The position numbers were made by a program, and so were the translations under genes. Below the pieces are notes generated by a model that ran no database searches, was not told where the DNA came from, and saw only the letters and a list, made by a program, of their open reading frames with translations. From Xiphydria camelus (taxonomy: Eukaryota; Arthropoda; Insecta; Hymenoptera; Xiphydriidae), in assembly GCA_963678675.1 (NCBI GenBank), contig OY783196.1:25150827-25214826 (forward strand): DNA of 64,000 nt, read 5' to 3'. Positions 45,562-55,690 of the stretch are shown here, piece by piece; within the stretch, counting starts at the first letter, position 1, and each line of letters opens with the position of its first letter.

Positions 45562-46128
45562 ATGAACAATTTATAAAAAAAAGAAAGTGTTTAACTTAAA
45601 AAGTATGAGACTTTTCACTCTGCCTTCGTATAAGAATCAGCGACAGGGGTGTGAGTTGAGAGAGAATGAAAACAACGGATGCAGAGACTGATACTGTCAA
45701 GAAGTTCTCATTTTGAATGGACCTCGTTAACGGGTAGATTTTCATTTATCTTTTTGGAAAAAAAAACAATATGCATACGTCGGTTCTACAGTTTGCGAGA
45801 ATAAATAAGTCCAATGTCGCTTTCGCTTTGCGGACTCTCTGATTAAAGCGCTGCGCTTCTCCTCCCTCTAACCGCAATATTCGAATTCTTTTTATTTATT
45901 TTTTTTTCATTTGAAATAACTTGAAAATGTTGCTCCCATTCCATGCGAGCAAATTTTCGTCAACGTTTAAAAACTTCAATTTTTTTTTTAATCTGATGTG
46001 CCTCACGCATCGAGTAGATAAGACTACAAGAACTTATATTTTTCTAGTATTTGAGGGTTACCGTTTTAAAAATATCAAATTGATATAACTTGAAAATACT
46101 CTAAGTTATAAGCAGTCACTATGCTTTT
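45562..46128. other. Non-coding DNA
   Basis: Nothing recognisable between the mariner relic and the inverted repeat. Confidence 0.55.
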
Positions 46129-46502
46129 AGTGCAGTCAATCTAGACATTGGATATATGGTGTATAAAAAGTTGGGCTTCAGGGCATGAAAATTACACCAA
46201 TCGATAGCTGGAGGTCCCAATATTAACATATCAAAATGTATCATCTGTCAATTCCCGGGAAAATTTATAATTAATTAAAAACTATCGAAGTTTTGGCCCT
46301 AAGCCACTTAAATCATTCATGTCTCCTATATTATTTACTCAATCAAAAAAATGAAGCTACCAATTTTTAGCAGGCAAAATTTACTATAAAATTGATGCGA
46401 GAACCTACATGACAAAATGCACGGTTAATTTATAATAATTTTTTTAAGTAATTTCTGAGCATGTTTCGCCAAGCAATCAACTGTTCCTATGGCAACCACA
46501 TA

Positions 46503-46886
46503 ATACGCGCCATGAGCAACTTATTGTACTTTCGTACACCGGGACTTTCAATAGAGAGGAATTTCGAAATACAGTAGAATTCCTATTATCCGAATCGCTG
46601 ATTATCCGAATCGCTTTCAGAAAAAAAAATGTAAGACGGAAATGCAAGCAAAATAATGATTCTGTCTACGCGCGCTATTGTACAGCACTTGTAAGTACGT
46701 TATATAACATGTAAAATTGTTGCCTTTTCATTTAATTAATTAAAAATGCATACAGTACCGAAAATGAGCTCTTTTTTTTTAAATAGATATATGTACCCTT
46801 TTTTGGAAAAATTTCAATTATAAATTTATTACTTATTTATTGGGATTTTTTATTTTATTGGGAATAAGCTGCGCATGGCACGTATT
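46503..46886. mobile_element. Insertion present only in the left arm
   Basis: Comparison with the right arm (empty site at about 49547) defines the borders. Ends are inverted repeats ATACGCGCCATGAGCA and, reversed, ATACGTGCCATGCGCA. Flanking TA/TTA bases suggest a TA or three-base target duplication. It contains a Tigger-type end fragment at 46572, TA followed by CAGTAGAATTCCTATTATCC. It inserted after the arms were duplicated. Confidence 0.75.
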
Positions 46887-47164
46887 AAGGCCGAGACAGA
46901 CATGGCCGCACCGCGCCCGCAGCGACTGTTGGCCGTGTGTCGGTCAACTGTCGGTGACGGCGACGCGAAAAGCCGGTGCCCACATAGCCGCGCCGCGCCC
47001 GCACCGTGTTTTTGGCCGTGTATTGGAGGTGCGTCGTACGTACACAACGAAACAGAACCGACTAGTCCCTACCTAACCGCGCCGACAGCACCGCACCGAG
47101 CCCGCACCGTGCCTGACTAGTTTCGTTTACTTTTTGACGGGCGCGGTGCGGTCTCGAGAGTTAA

Positions 47165-47186
47165 CTTTCGAGTGCAAAGGGTTAAT
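47165..47186. promoter_or_regulatory. piggyBac-like terminal sequence at a TTAA
   Basis: The string TTAACTTTCGAGTGCAAAGGGTTAA, read on the minus strand, starts TTAACCCTTTGCACTCG, which looks like a piggyBac end next to its TTAA target. It is only in the left arm. It may mark the boundary of the GC-rich segment. Confidence 0.4.
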
Positions 47187-47232
47187 AAAATAATTAAATC
47201 TATATTTTTATTTTTATAAATGAAATAATCAA

Positions 47233-47821
47233 TTAATTACACTTTTTACATATATGACTGGTTTCTCTTTCATGCATTTTCCGCAGACAAATTTTTTAAA
47301 AATTATGCAAGTTGAGTGGTTTTATTATCCGTGTACCTACAATCTTATTTGGCATTTCCTTCGTGATTGGGAATTATTGCCTGGGCTGCTTGATGTTCCT
47401 TCTTGTAGGTTTTCCTTTTCTTCTTCAAGGAATTCGTAATACTCTGTGACGAGTTCATCTGCAATTATCTGCACTTCAATTATTAAAATATTTACACAGT
47501 TTTCTAAATTTATTGCTGGAATTTTTTAATTCTAGTTAACTTTAAAACCAATTATTTCAGACTTACCAAAAATTCACTTAAACCCTTTTACTTCCAGGCC
47601 CCTCAATTGTAACGGGAAACGCTGTCTTGGTATCTTTATTTCAGTTGTTGCCTGATAGAGTATCCATGCATTGATTTCAGCGAAATCCAGGATATTGAAA
47701 AATACGTATACAGGCTATCTATTGCATTTTGAGTTTACGCTATATTTTCGCGCCATTTGGTGAACCATATCGACGCGAAATTTAGTCTTATTATAATAAC
47801 TAATTGTTTCGGGTATTAGCT
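47233..47821 (-). pseudogene. piggyBac transposase 3' relic, left arm
   Basis: Reverse complement of the right-arm transposase: an ETISYYNKTK- and VDMVHQMA-like stretch, then NILDFAEINAWIL and the cysteine-rich tail. Stop codons interrupt it (for example at the NRWP position). It reads leftwards, back-to-back with the right-arm copy. Inactive. Confidence 0.8.
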
Positions 47822-48594
47822 TTCTATTATTTTTGGTTTTTACAAATGTAAAATAAAATGAGTAAGTAGGAACAGGAGTAAAAGGAACAGTAAATAAAAT
47901 GAGATCATTTATTTTATGGCATTATATTATACATACGTTAAATTGTACATACTTACTTAGATCCGGGAAAGTTCCTCATTGTCACGGGGTCGAAGAGCGA
48001 CCAGTACGTTCGAAAACCTCCGAGCGACCGGAACAGCTCGCAAATAAAGTTAATGCATTGTTTGTTTTCCCTTACAAATTGGTGAAATTGTATTCATTCT
48101 AAACCCACCACACAAGATTAATTTGGCGCGTATAGTCCGTCGCGCAAAGACGGAACATTGTTTATTAGAATAGGTATTGCGGGAAACGGCTTATTTCGAT
48201 CCGTCCGTTAATTAATTATTTCCGGAAAAGGGGTACGACGGAACACAGACTCTAGTCTTTATGACCGTCCCGTCGTTTGACAGAAAGGATCGGAAGCGAC
48301 GAACCCCGTCCGCGACGGCCCCTGCCACATATGGTCCCTGCCGGGCCGTATCTTGCCGGGCCGTAGTACAGTTGTTTGTGTGTGTGTATGTACTAGCTAT
48401 GCTCCCCAAACCCCGGGGGGGTAAGTACCTGACTCCGCGCATCGGGTCCCAAGATCGCCGGGGGTCTTGGCGACACGGTTTTGTCCACGCATTTATGAAA
48501 ACATTATTTTATATAATACAATATATACAATATAATATATAGTAATAAAAAGGAGAAGGAAAGGATTTGATCCAGTCAGTATTTTGACGGGCCG
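47822..48594. other. Single-copy spacer of the inverted repeat
   Basis: 773 bp lacking an inverted partner. It is partly GC-rich (about 47990-48480), with GCCGGGCCGTA twice near 48335-48365 and a G7 run before GTAAGTACC at 48421. No domain is recognisable. The spacer would be the loop if RNA spanning both arms folded. Confidence 0.55.
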
Positions 48595-49186
48595 AGCTAT
48601 AACACCCGAAACAATTAGTTATTATAATAAGACTAAATTTGGCGTCGATATGGTTCACCAAATGGCGCGAAAATATAGCGTGAAATCAAAATGCAATAGA
48701 TGGCCTGTACACGTATTTTTCAATATCCTGGATTTCGCTGAAATCAATGCATGGATACTCCATCAGGCAACAACTGGAATAAAGATACCAAGGCAGCGTT
48801 TCCTGTTACAATTGAGGGGCCTGGAAGTAAAAGGGTTTAAGTGCATTTTTGGTCGGTCTGAAATAATTGACTGTAAAGTTAACTTGAATTAAAAATTCCA
48901 GCAATAAGTTTAGAAAATTGTGTAAATATTTTAATAATTGAAGTATAGATAATTGCAGATGGACTCGTCACAGAGTATTACGAATTCCTTGAAGAAGAAA
49001 AAGAAAACCTTCAACAAGGAACATCAAGCAGCCCAAGCAATAATTCCCAATCACGAAGAAAATGCTAAATAAGATTGTAGATATACGGATAATAAAACCA
49101 CTAAAACTTGTATAATTTGTAAAAAATTTGTCTGCGGAAAATGCATGAAAGAGAAACCAGTCATAATATGTAAAAATTGTAATTAA
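48595..49186 (+). pseudogene. piggyBac transposase 3' fragment, right arm
   Basis: About 98 open codons carry TPETISYYNKTKFGVDMVHQ, the piggyBac signature near the last catalytic aspartate, and KCNRWPVHVFFNILDFAEIN. An apparent intron of about 80 bases follows (donor GTTAAC near 48877, acceptor TTGCAG ending 48959), then an acidic EYYEFLEEEKEN stretch. After a frame break, TKTCIICKKFVCGKCMKEK and ICKNCN end at 49186, the cysteine-rich zinc domain. The N-terminal two thirds are missing at the same point as in the left arm. Confidence 0.85.
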
Positions 49187-50128
49187 TTGATTATTTAATT
49201 TATAAACATAAAAATGTTTGATTATTTTATTAGAAATAAGAAATTATATTGAGAATTATTTCCTTTAATGAATTAAGAATTTTTTTCTAAAAATCAACAT
49301 TTATTTCATAAGAATATGTATGGAAGCTCTTATAGGAAGAACAGATTGAAACTTCGTAGAGCCGACCGTGCCCGTCAAAAAGTAAAACGGCGCGGTGCGG
49401 GCTCGGTGCGGTGGTGTCGGCGCGGTGTCGTTGCGGTTAAGTGGGGACTAGGCGGTTCTATTCCGTTCTGTAACTTTCTCACCGTGTGATGGCCAACACT
49501 CGGTGCGGGCGCGGCGCGGGTGCGGTGCGGCTATGTCTGTCTAGGCCTTTATGTGGTTGCCATGGGAACAGTTGATTGCTTGGCGAAACATGCTCAGAAA
49601 TTACTTCAAAAAATTATTATAAATTAACCGTGCATTTTGTCATGTAGGTTCTCGCATCATTTTTATAGTAAATTTCTCCTGCTAAAAATTGGTAGCTTCA
49701 TTTTTTTGATTGAGTAAATAATATAGGAGAAATGAATGATTAAAGTGGCTTAGGGCCAAAACTTCGATAATTTTTAATTAATTATAAATTTTCCCGGGAG
49801 TTGACAGATGATATGTTAATATTGGGACTTTCAGCTATCGCTTGGTGTAATTTTTATGCTCTGAAGCCCAAATTCTTGTGCGAAGTCTAGATTAACTGCA
49901 CTATTTATTCTATTAACACGTTGGCTACCAATGCTCTAGGGAAATTTCTGGCCTGATGTACCATATGTATCACAGGTGAACATGCCCCTTAGTTCATTTG
50001 TGAACCAAGTGTATCACCGGTGATATACTACAGCATTATATTTAAATGTATGACAAAATATACCGGTGCATAGAAGTGAGCCCCGGATATGGCAGTGGTA
50101 TATATAAATAAACCAAGCACACACAATA

Positions 50129-50513
50129 GGGTGACTTCGCCGGTTAGCCGACTGCACCCTGTTTTCGACCAGATTTAAAAATAAGAATATCAGCGGATTT
50201 TTAATATCTTTGACTACGCCACTGCATAAATCCACCATTCAACTACACGTATAAGAGGTGGCACCCCTTACGGTTTAAAACTAACTTTAGGAAATGGTTT
50301 GTCGAGAATGGGGAAAAATAGCATTTTTTATCATACACGTACTTTTTAATTTTCAGAAAGATTTGAATACATTTTTAACATTTAGGCCAATTCTATAGTT
50401 CCTCTGGATTCGATATGTATATGTTTTAGTTTAAACATCTGCGTATATGTTGGACTTGCGCATTGTTGAAAACCAAACTCATATAATCTGGTCGAAAACT
50501 GGCAAAGTCACCC
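50129..50513. mobile_element. TA-flanked MITE nested in the piggyBac derivative
   Basis: GGGTGACTTCGCCGGTT at the left and GGGTGACTTTGCCAGTTTT at the right (reversed) are terminal repeats. Both arms also contain TTTTCGACCAGATT. TA flanks both ends. 385 bp, non-coding. Confidence 0.85.
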
Positions 50514-50678
50514 TACATAGACCCAGTGAGCATCACCGGTGATTCACCTGAGTCAAGTTATTCATGCTAAAATAATAAGAGTAGTAAACTTCAGGCGAAA
50601 CACCCTTTATTATGAGTAACTATGGAAAATACGTAGGATATAAAAGAATACAAAATAATTTGACTAAAAAATTTAATA

Positions 50679-51140
50679 TTAGTGTCTTTTTTGAAAACAT
50701 TCCAAACATGGTCCAGGAGCATTTGGACATTCGCCACAGAAAGTGGAAACTAGTTTAGCCTTCTGCGCTGCAATTTTCGATTTTTTGTGAATTCCATATT
50801 CTTTGTCATAGCATCCAACACATCGTTTCCTCTTTTTCCGATTGTCTTTTGTTTTATCAGCACTTTCTTTCAGTTCGTGTTTGATTTTTTTACTTTGTTT
50901 TTCTTTATCTATAACGTCCCCAAGCAAGCCCATCACAAGTGCTTCTTTAAAATCTGCTACCTGAACTTTCTTCTTGTTTGATAGTTGGTATAAGATGAGA
51001 GCATTAATAACAGACGTACCAAACAGATATTCGAAAGCAACCTGGTGGTACCATCTTATAGATCGACGAAGAACAGTAAAATAAGAAGCCAGTTCTCTTG
51101 CTCTTTTGTGGATCCATATTTTACGCAATATTAAATACAC
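50679..51140 (-). pseudogene. piggyBac transposase C-terminal fragment
   Basis: An uninterrupted 153-codon frame. RRSIRWYHQVAFEYLFGTSV followed by INALILYQL is the conserved helix after the last catalytic aspartate of piggyBac. A lysine-rich linker (KKIKHELKESADKTKDNRKK) follows, and then a cysteine-rich tail with CVGC, CGEC and CLEC pairs that should bind zinc. The frame opens without an ATG 287 bases from the element end, so the catalytic core has been deleted. It is of a different lineage from the fragments at 32913 and 48595. Confidence 0.88.
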
Positions 51141-51630
51141 TTACGAAGAACTAAGTGCACTGACACCACAAAACAACTCAAAAACCACGATCAAGTCACA
51201 TGTGTAATAAAATGCAAGCATGTGGGCCACCAATGTACCGTGTGTATCAAAAAGCAAAACCGCCCGAGACGAATTCAAATGACGTATTGAAGATGCACAG
51301 CGACATCTGTTGAGTGGAGATTTTGTCTAGTAGAGCTTGAGAACCAAAGGTTCGAAGTGAAGATTTTGTGAATACTGAAGCTACTAAATCTCGTGTATCA
51401 CTGGTAATTCATATGGTAGCCAATGTATTAAGTATTAATCCATTTTATTTACTGATTTATTCTGTTGACGTCATTTCTACATGCATAACGAAATTTTGAT
51501 TTATAGCCAGAAACGTCAATAAATGATCTTATGATCGAAACAGAAATTCAATTCTGTAATACCTATATCTAAAATAGTTGTCTAAGTTCGGCTGCCCCAT
51601 CCTTTTTAATCCTATAATAAAATATATTAA

Positions 51631-51871
51631 CACTAGATTTTTACGGAAACCCGTCAATTTGACGGGTAACTTATTCAGAGTGCCATTCAATTTCGATTAT
51701 CTAGTAACCTATGAGGTTTTCGACTAAATTGGTGAAATACTTTTTTATAAATTAGATTTCGCTGTACAAGGTAAATATAGTAGCATATAGGACTAAAATT
51801 TCGTAGTTATCGAGATAATTATCCACCAAAATGACCATTTTAGAACGTCAAAACCGTCCGTAAATCTAGTG
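51631..51871. mobile_element. piggyBac-type MITE, TTAA-flanked
   Basis: Ends CACTAGATTTTTACGGA and, reversed, CACTAGATTTACGGACGG, flanked by TTAA at 51627-51630 and 51872-51875. A 17-base palindrome CCCGTCAATTTGACGGG lies at 51650-51666 just inside the left end. Non-coding, 241 bp. Confidence 0.88.
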
Positions 51872-51875
51872 TTAA

Positions 51876-54348
51876 GATTATCAAAATCTCTCAAAAAATG
51901 TTCGAAGCATAAAATCGTAAAGTCCTTGGTTTCATTTGAGATGATAATATATAATTCGCATTGACGCTACGTATGACTCTTCTTATATGCATACGTATAA
52001 AGTTATACCAAAAGAGCATGGCGACACATTATGAAACTATAAATAGCCAGGCATTAATTGGCAGATTTTAGATCGAAATGAGTCTATTATTAATTAGCAC
52101 CGTTTTATGAGTTGAAAGACATCTCACCAAAATTATGTGGCGAAAGAGAGGATTACGAAGATTGAGGGGTAGTGATTCACCCTTCCCAACCCTCTTTTCA
52201 AATAAATATTGATTAAAACCGAACTATGAGACTTCAAATATCGACGCAAAAATAATTTAGTAATTAATTGCTGGCTGTAACGCGTACACTGGGATTTTCC
52301 CAGAGCTGACTGAACCTTAAAATTGAATGTAAATTGAGCTTTCATGAAGTAGGTACAAGCTTCTTGAGTAAAGAACTTGTTCCCTCTTGCGGGTTATTTT
52401 CAGTGAATAACTGTACCAAATAACAAGGAGATGAAACACAGTTCGACTTTGTATTCAGTCTGCATCGATGAACCGATTGAAACTCTGAAAGTCCGAAAAC
52501 TCGGGCTTTCCACGGACGTAGGATGCGAAAGCTCTGCAGGCTTTGTCATGAGTTGCACGATTATCCGAAGCGAAATCAATATCGGCAATAGTCGAAGCTC
52601 GCGACAACATACATATCTGCGAGCTTTCCATTTCCGATGATGCTTACCCACGTTTACACAGACTTCCGTCATTCGAAATCTACAGTGCGGTTATAAAATA
52701 ACTATTAATTTCAAATTGAATGTCTTCTAAATACTATGAGAGTTAAAAAATGAATAATAGTGGAACCGTGACGCTTTTTTGAAATATCGTTCAAATTGTA
52801 CCCACTTGGACAAATTCTGACACCTACTAGAGAGAGAGAGAGAGAGAGTAATAATTTAACTATAATACATATGGACCTATCATAAGTTATTTATTTGCAT
52901 CGAATTAAAATGTACTTGATCAAATGTATTCCTTTCCATCGATTCTAATTAAAGTAGTGCACTTGTTCAGAGAAATATATTTCTCTAAAATGTGTGAACT
53001 GTTAATCCCAGCTGATACAATAATTATGTATTTCTGTTCGATGTAAATAAATGGTTATTCAAGTTCGTGTTCAAGAAAACTATTTTTCTGGATATACATA
53101 TTCCAATCAGTTATAATATATATTACTTCAAGATCGAATATTTCCCCAAATTTCGATATTTGTTAATATTTTTTAGCATCTTAAGTTAAATTTAGCCACT
53201 TTAACACTTCCAGACATGGAGACTAATAAACTTTATATAGATAAAGGATAAAAATACTGATTTTGAAAAACATTAAGAAAAGTCAAAAAAGATTGGCAAA
53301 CAATCTCATAGTACCATAATGCAGATATATTTTTTTAATTTCTATCAAGACATTTTCAGAAAATATTCAATATTGAAGTAGGTAAGCTATTTTATAGCCA
53401 CACTGTATATGAATCTATAACATCCCTTCCGATATGTATTATAATAAGTATCTACATATAGAAGTAGGTATTTATTTCTGACGAACGTGGAGCTACGCTA
53501 TAGCAGGATTTATTTCCGATGGACCAAATCTGCCGGGAACTGACGAAACTGCAACTATAATTACGAAAGTTGTACATAAATGCGCAGTCTGCAACCGCAA
53601 AAATATTTCGAAAGAAAGCGAGATAAACCATCGAAGCTTTTATTAATCTCTGGTTAAATCTTGAGAGTGCATTTCCGTAAATATGTTTAGTTTAATTTTA
53701 TTTAAGTTTTTAAATTTGGGCTTCATTTAGTTAAACCAGAAAAAATTAATTGATTGAATTGGTTTATAATAGGCAAAAATAATATCCAGTAACTTCAATT
53801 GATTATTTTCGGGAAAAAAGAAAACTTAATTAGATCAAACACTAACCAGTTCTTTCAATTGAAATAATTAAACATGTTCTCCATTCTACGTAACAAATCA
53901 CAATTATGGATTCAACCAGATATACCCCGTGTTTGTTTTAATACATTATCAGTATAACAGGTTCCATATCGGTTGGTGCACTTCGTTTGCTGTGATTGCC
54001 TACAATTTCGTGGTATAATACCGGCATCCGAACCTAATAACACCGCTTAAGTTTATTACCTCGATTATTCAAAAAAACACAAATGAGTATTGGAGAATCG
54101 CTACGATACATCAATTAACTCTTTTTAATATTTCACCAGAAGTATTTCATAGAAAAAGTTAATATATTATGTAGTTGAAACGCATGTTTCAATTTATAAC
54201 TTTATAGGTGGAAAGGATATAAAATATCGTGAATATATGCACGATAATCGAATTTCGCCATCAGTTGTATATTAATTAACTTTTTAATATTCAACGAAAA
54301 ATGTTTCGCGACAAAGTTACGTGACATATATTATTCAATTAAAATATA
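51876..54348. other. Non-coding DNA
   Basis: An AG microsatellite lies at 52829-52848. About 53690-53900 has TTTAGTTAAACCAG and AACTTCAATTGATT strings resembling the CACTNAGAAAA repeat family, but no ends. Short ORFs at 52400-52672 on both strands show no domain. Confidence 0.5.
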
Positions 54349-54501
54349 CAGGGTACTTCACTCGGGAGAATCGTGCAGAATATTGCTTAATTTCGCTAAT
54401 ATTTATCCCATCGACAAATGGTAAGACCGAAATAATCAGCGGAATAAGTATTACCGAAATTAGTCTACACTCTGTACGAATGTCCCGAGCGAAACACCTT
54501 G
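54349..54501. mobile_element. Small foldback MITE, TA-flanked
   Basis: Almost all 153 bp are inverted repeat: CAGGGTACTTCACTCGGGA at the left mirrors CAAGGTGTTTCGCTCGGGA at the right, and the arms continue through a TTAATTTCG and ATAYTTAT block. TA lies at both ends. Confidence 0.9.
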
Positions 54502-55150
54502 TACATTTCAATTTCTAACTTCATATGCAGAGAAAGATAGAAAGCATAGAGAATATCTCGAACACGCGCGTATGTCAATCCCACCCTCATCTCTTATACA
54601 TAACCCTTCCAACTCACTAGGGAACTAACACATTCATATATTTTTCTCGCTTTCCTCTACCAATCTGACTTGATCCGTCGAACGAACGGGAACCGAACGA
54701 ACGACTCCTGACTCATTCCCTTAATTGCCACAAAGTAATTTCGAATCCTAGCGACGTACACGTATCGGTAGGACCTATTTTGAAAAGGGAAGAATTTGTA
54801 CGCGACTCGTTCAATACTCGCGGTAGTCATCGTAAAACCTGTCGCGACTGAAGCAATAACGATTGGTTGTTTGAGCTTTACGCTTTCTCCGCGAGCGTGG
54901 ATCGACCGGTCTTAACATCCTTTTTACTCGAATCTCATGTCATTTCCACGATTACTTAGTTAACACATGGTCTCGTTCGACTCGCTGGAACAATAACACG
55001 TGGACGATCGCTGATAAGGGTAATATTAATCTATCTACAGATGAGTTTAAACGAAAATAAGAAGAAAAAAAGAAAGCGCTTCGTGCCTCGCTTCTTAGTA
55101 TTTGGGGAGCGTGGATTATTAATTCTAAGATAGAGTCTCTACCCTAAACG
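54502..55150. other. Non-coding DNA
   Basis: Nothing recognisable. Confidence 0.55.
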
Positions 55151-55690
55151 TGTCCTTTGGACGATCGAATCTCTAAAAATTTTTTAATTATATTTTTATC
55201 CAAAATTCGAAAAAAAACCATCATCCGTAACTTTTGAACGGCTAGTGCGATTTCGACAATTCTTATATCAGAATGTTTCGTTTTTCTTCCTCTATAAGTT
55301 CGCTAAATTTCGATAAACTCGAAACACGCAATCAAAAAATGTCAAAAAAAAACCGACGTTTTTGAGCAAATTCTTCAAAACGACTGCATGAAATTTTACC
55401 AAATTATTGGTACACTTTCGGCTAAATACCGCCGATTTTTCATCTAAATTTCATGGAAATCGGATGAACTGTTCTTGAGTTATCTGCCAAAAAATGCGAA
55501 TTTGGAAGATTTTTCATTCTGTGATAACTTCAGAACGGATAAACCGACTTCAAGGGAAATTGAAACGCAGATTTTCTCCATGGAGCTCTACGAAACAAAA
55601 ATTAAATTGTTCAGATCAGTTCATTAGTTTAAGAGATATATCCTTTTAAACACATTTTGATAACGGACAGACGGACGGACGTACAGAAAT
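55151..55690. repeat. Dispersed-repeat-like block with a GGACGGAC tail
   Basis: About 540 bp with phrases such as TTTTGAACGGCTAGTGCGA, TTTCATGGAAATCGGATGA and CAGACGGACGGACGTACAG. Sequence of this style is common in arthropod interspersed repeats. No second copy or ends are visible in this window, so the identification is tentative. Confidence 0.5.

Larger units (their letters stand above)
46129..49903. repeat. 3.8-kb inverted repeat containing piggyBac 3' ends
   Basis: The left arm (46129-47821) and right arm (48595-49903) are reverse complements over about 1.3 kb, with a 773-bp single-copy spacer. From the centre outward each arm contains a piggyBac transposase C-terminal region, an AT-rich 3' segment, a GC-rich block rich in CGCACCGCGCCCG, then about 350 bp of shared AT-rich sequence starting GGAACAGTTGATTGCTTGG. 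By eye the arms are roughly 85-90% identical outside indels. The left arm has a 384-bp insertion, and the right arm about 130 bp extra near 49200-49340. Confidence 0.9.
49917..51427 (-). mobile_element. piggyBac derivative with subterminal palindromes
   Basis: The left end CACGTTGGCTACCA and the reversed right end TACATTGGCTACCA lie between TTAA at 49913-49916 and 51428-51431. At 1511 bp (1126 without the nested MITE at 50129) it is an internal-deletion derivative. The palindrome ATCACCGGTGAT, or close forms, recurs near 49970, 50014, 50534 and 51397. A C-terminal transposase fragment is retained. Confidence 0.93.

Noticed and set aside
47254..47439. 61-codon plus-strand frame in the left arm
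   Set aside because: It is antisense to the piggyBac cysteine-rich tail.
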